From Sphingomonas sp. RIT328 (GTDB taxonomy: Bacteria > Pseudomonadota > Alphaproteobacteria > Sphingomonadales > Sphingomonadaceae), in the NCBI RefSeq assembly GCF_000632225.1, contig NZ_JFYV01000023.1:62001-126000 (forward strand): a stretch of 64,000 bases of DNA, written 5' to 3'. Positions 61,235 to 64,000 of this stretch are shown in pieces. Made by a program: the position numbers and the translations under genes. How positions within the stretch are numbered: position 1 is the stretch's first letter; each line of letters begins with the position of its first letter. A model generated the notes under the pieces. The model was not told where the DNA came from and made no database searches. It was given only the letters and a program-made list of their open reading frames with translations.

Positions 61235-63310
61235 ATGTCCTTCAGGTTCCTTCGTCCACGACTGCATACCTCTGCCTTTGCCTGCACCCTCGCGCTCGGC
61301 GTCGCGCCGCTCTCTGCGGACGCGCAGGAGACGTCCGGACGAGACGACGAGGACGAAATCGTCGTGCTAGGCACCCGTGACACCGCCGATCGTGCGCTAT
61401 CGTCGGATCGCGTCACCGAACGCATGTCACAGTCGAGCCGATCGATCGAACGCGACATCCTGGATGCGGCAGGAACGTACCGGCTGAGCGACGCCCTCGA
61501 ACTCGTCAGCGGTTTCAGCCAACAGAACAACCGTGGCGGGGTCATCGACAATTTCGCGGTCCGCGGGTTTCTCGGCACCCCGGACGGGGGCGCGGAATAT
61601 TATCTGAACGGCTTCCTCGCCAATCGCGGCATGGCCCCGCCGCGCGACCCTGCGACGACCGAACGGGTCGAGGTCCTGAAAGGCCCAGCGGGTGCCTTGT
61701 TCGGAGATGTCGATCCCGGCGGCCGGGTCAACATCGTGACCAAGGTGCCCCGTTTCACGCCGCATGCCGATGCGATGGTCAGTTATGGCGCGTTCCATAC
61801 GCGGCGTGTCGAGCTCGACGCCACCGGCCCATTAACCGAGACCGTGGCTGCCCGGATCGTCGTCGCAGGCGAGGATAGCGATGGATGGCGCGATGCCGTC
61901 CCGCTGCGCCGGCGCGTTGTCTCGCCGTCACTGACCTGGCAGCCGAGTGAAGCGCTACGCCTCACCTATACCGGTGAGTTCAGCCGATACGACACGCCGT
62001 TCGACCGCGGCATTCCGGCGATCAACGGCGATGCCAACGCCTTGCCCCGCTCGAATTACTACGGCGAACCATCGAACGGCACCACCAAATCCCGACAGGA
62101 CCAGCACCAGGTGACCGGTCTGGCGGAGCTCGGTGGTGGCTGGACGCTGAAGGGCGGTGTGGTCTGGCGGACGGGAACGCTGAAGGGCCTGTCAGCCGAC
62201 CAGTCGCGCATCGTCGGCAACGCCTTGTGGCGCCAGCGCCGATCGCGTGACTTCAGTGTCGACGATCTGTCAGCACGCCTGGAGCTCGCCGGACAGATCG
62301 GGCGGCACCGGGTCAGCGCGGGCGTAAAGGGCTATCGCTTTTTCTACGGCGAACGCTGGCTGCGCATCAACCCCTCGGCTGCCGTTCCTTACGCGATCGA
62401 CCTCTACAATCCGGTCTATGGATCGGTGGCAGCCCCATTGCGGCCCTTCACCAACAACGACGAGAGCCGCTGGGCAGGCACAGTCTACATACAGGACATG
62501 TGGGACGTCACCGATCGGCTGACGCTGGTCGGCGGCGCACGGATCGATCCGTACCGGCAGACGATCGTCAACAACAACACAGGCGGCGTCGGCCGCAACA
62601 TCGACGAGCCCGTCCACGTCCGCGCCGGGGTGCGCTACCGCGTCACGGACGTAATCGCGGTGCACGCCAATTGGGGTGAGAACTTTGCGCTGAACACCGG
62701 TACGGATCGCAACGGCGCGGGCTTCGGCCCGGAAACGGGTCGCGGCTACGAGGTCGGGGTGGCGGCCAAGCTGCCGGGTGTCGATCTGGCGGCAACATGG
62801 TTCGACATCCGTAAGCAGGACATCCTGACGACCGATCCTGTTGATGCGAACTTCCTTGCACCCGTCGGTAGCATCGTCAGCCGCGGTATCGAATTCGACG
62901 CGTCAGCGCGGCTCGGCGATCGCTGGCAGATCGTGGCCAATTACGCCTGGCTCGATGCGAAGGCGGATGACACGACGTTTCCGACACCGGACGTCCTGAA
63001 CGTGCCGGAGCACGCGGGCACATTGCTGGTCGTCCATCGCATTCCGACCACCCGTGGCAACTGGCAGCTGATCGGGGGCGCCGCTTATGTCGGCAATCGG
63101 GCGGGATCGCTCACCGCCAATCCGGTGCTGCTACCGCAATACGTGAAGATCAAGGCGGCGATCGAAGCGCCGCTATTCGAGGGGGTTCGGTTCCGTCTCG
63201 AGGCCGACAATCTGCTCGATCAACGCTATTCCGCCAGTTCGTACAGCGCCTTGTGGATCTATCCCGGCGCGCCACGAATGGTGCGGGCGTCACTTCGTCT
63301 CGATATGTGA
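61235..63310 (+). CDS. TonB-dependent siderophore-type receptor
   Basis: A 691-residue receptor with a signal peptide (MSFRFLRPRLHTSAFACTLA ... SADAQ), TonB region DEIVVLGTRDTAD, a plug (near 60-180) with NFAVRGFLGTPDGGAEYYLNG and VEVLKGPAGALFGDVDPGGRVN, and a barrel ending VRASLRLDM. The FGDVDPGG plug motif and length are typical of ferric-siderophore receptors of FhuE/FoxA type, although such proteins in glycan loci may carry other ligands. GGAG lies 7 bases before the ATG. The last residue is Met rather than Phe. Confidence 0.9.
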   Translation: MSFRFLRPRLHTSAFACTLALGVAPLSADAQETSGRDDEDEIVVLGTRDTADRALSSDRVTERMSQSSRSIERDILDAAGTYRLSDALELVSGFSQQNNRGGVIDNFAVRGFLGTPDGGAEYYLNGFLANRGMAPPRDPATTERVEVLKGPAGALFGDVDPGGRVNIVTKVPRFTPHADAMVSYGAFHTRRVELDATGPLTETVAARIVVAGEDSDGWRDAVPLRRRVVSPSLTWQPSEALRLTYTGEFSRYDTPFDRGIPAINGDANALPRSNYYGEPSNGTTKSRQDQHQVTGLAELGGGWTLKGGVVWRTGTLKGLSADQSRIVGNALWRQRRSRDFSVDDLSARLELAGQIGRHRVSAGVKGYRFFYGERWLRINPSAAVPYAIDLYNPVYGSVAAPLRPFTNNDESRWAGTVYIQDMWDVTDRLTLVGGARIDPYRQTIVNNNTGGVGRNIDEPVHVRAGVRYRVTDVIAVHANWGENFALNTGTDRNGAGFGPETGRGYEVGVAAKLPGVDLAATWFDIRKQDILTTDPVDANFLAPVGSIVSRGIEFDASARLGDRWQIVANYAWLDAKADDTTFPTPDVLNVPEHAGTLLVVHRIPTTRGNWQLIGGAAYVGNRAGSLTANPVLLPQYVKIKAAIEAPLFEGVRFRLEADNLLDQRYSASSYSALWIYPGAPRMVRASLRLDM

Positions 63311-63722
63311 AGCGGATAGGGCAGGACTTTACCGGTTCCGTCACCTTATTGCAGATCAACCGTGGCAGGAATGAAGCGGGACAGTCGCAGCCGCCCGGCC
63401 GCGGGTGGGCGTCGGCGAATTTCCTGCCTGAAAAACTAGCGACCTGCGGCCTCGACACCCTATTGGTGCTGACGGCATAGTTACATTCGCCGCAGGCGGA
63501 CTGCACCAGGCGCCTGCTGCGACTTTCCTTCGTGTCGACGCCCCAGATGCGGTCATTCCATGCCGCTTCCCTGCCCCAATCTACGCCAGCCGTTCGACTC
63601 AGATCGGCGGGCACGCAATAGCGGCCGAGGCTAGCTCAGCGGCCGCCGTCATACGCGCGCCGCCAAATCTCAGGCTGGTCTTCGCGGTTGTGGCTTCGAC
63701 AGGCGAGAGGTCCTTACCGTCC
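63311..63722. other. 410-base region without a recognised gene
   Basis: No convincing coding frame. It contains a hairpin (GCGGCC at 63621-63626 with GGCCGC at 63641-63646) between the convergent receptor and GH43 genes and may terminate one or both. Confidence 0.5.
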
Positions 63723-64000
63723 TTATTCGGCGGGCGGCACCGACACACCGGCTTGGGTCTGGATCACCGGTTTCATGGTACCATCAGGATTGTAGCGGAG
63801 ATGCTCGACCGTGATCGCCCGCCGCCCCAATGCGCCTTTCTGGTCACCGATCGTCAGCGATGCATTGTGCAGGAACAGGTACGATTGCCCCTTGAATTCG
63901 GCAATGCCGGGGTGGATCGTAAAGCTATTGGCCGCCGATCCGGTCAGCTCTCCCCGATATGTCCACGGACCCTGAATGCTCGGCGCGGTGGCATAAGCAA
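63723..64000 (-). CDS. GH43 family glycosidase, C-terminal fragment (cut by window edge)
   Basis: The minus-strand frame is open from the window edge to TAA (63725-63723) and gives about 92 residues. They match the end of GH43 arabinofuranosidase/xylosidase-type enzymes: GPWTYRGELTGSAANSF, HPGIAEFKGQSYLFLHNASL and RRAITVEHLRYNPDGTM. The five-bladed propeller body and start lie outside the window. It supports a plant-polysaccharide function for the locus. Confidence 0.85.
   Translation of the reverse strand, partial: AYATAPSIQGPWTYRGELTGSAANSFTIHPGIAEFKGQSYLFLHNASLTIGDQKGALGRRAITVEHLRYNPDGTMKPVIQTQAGVSVPPAE

Noticed and set aside
63150..63614. Minus-strand frame between the receptor and GH43
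   Set aside because: Overlaps the receptor end and shows no recognisable protein; not supported.
1..64000. CRISPR arrays, tRNA or rRNA genes
   Set aside because: No regularly spaced direct repeats or cloverleaf/T-loop sequences were seen on reading the intergenic regions.

Overview
The window reads as chromosomal DNA of an aerobic alphaproteobacterium of the Sphingomonadaceae, most like Sphingomonas. It is very GC-rich with strong third-position GC bias. It carries four TonB-dependent receptors, a DUF6356 protein, a SapC/JmjC-cupin/tryptophan-halogenase cassette, and REP-like palindromes typical of sphingomonads. No rRNA, tRNA, CRISPR array or intact insertion sequence was seen.

Positions 1-28.9 kb are mostly housekeeping. 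In order: malic enzyme (cut by the window edge); a small toxin-antitoxin pair whose toxin is broken by one stop codon; mutS and glnD; a TonB receptor; infC and thrS (one strand, infC apparently starting at an AUA codon); an LD-carboxypeptidase divergent from a MurC/Mpl-type ligase; DUF6356, DUF898, M48 protease, alpha/beta hydrolase and TPR genes; the glyoxalase pair gloA-gloB; small exported proteins and a cytochrome c; a three-gene branched-chain 2-oxoacid dehydrogenase operon (E1alpha, E1beta, E2); and an FAH-family hydrolase.

Positions 29.4-44.7 kb form the most unusual block. Ten same-strand genes, most overlapping by a few bases, encode a secreted CocE/NonD hydrolase, a TonB receptor, a complete TRAP transporter (DctQ, DctM, DctP), three different CaiB-type CoA-transferases, a two-domain fused 2-hydroxyacyl-CoA-dehydratase-like (HgdB-like) protein, and a CapA-type metallophosphatase. 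A MarR regulator follows. A perfect 16-bp palindrome lies in the promoter region before the first gene. The set looks like a complete outer-membrane-to-cytoplasm route for an unidentified carboxylate or ester that is handled as a CoA thioester. The dehydratase-like protein lacks the cysteines expected to hold the iron-sulfur cluster, so its chemistry is open.

Positions 44.8-48 kb hold three Tad-type pilus/pseudopilin genes (TadG-, TadE- and TadF-like) without the rest of the Tad machinery.

Positions 48.4-64 kb are a glycan-use locus. A GH3 beta-glucosidase and a TonB-Xanth-Caul receptor diverge from a region with two LacI-type operator sequences. A coupled operon follows: SapC, JmjC/cupin, tryptophan-halogenase-like flavoprotein, LacI regulator, DUF6445. 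Then come a Tat-exported beta-helix protein, a second siderophore-type TonB receptor, and the end of a GH43 enzyme cut by the window edge.
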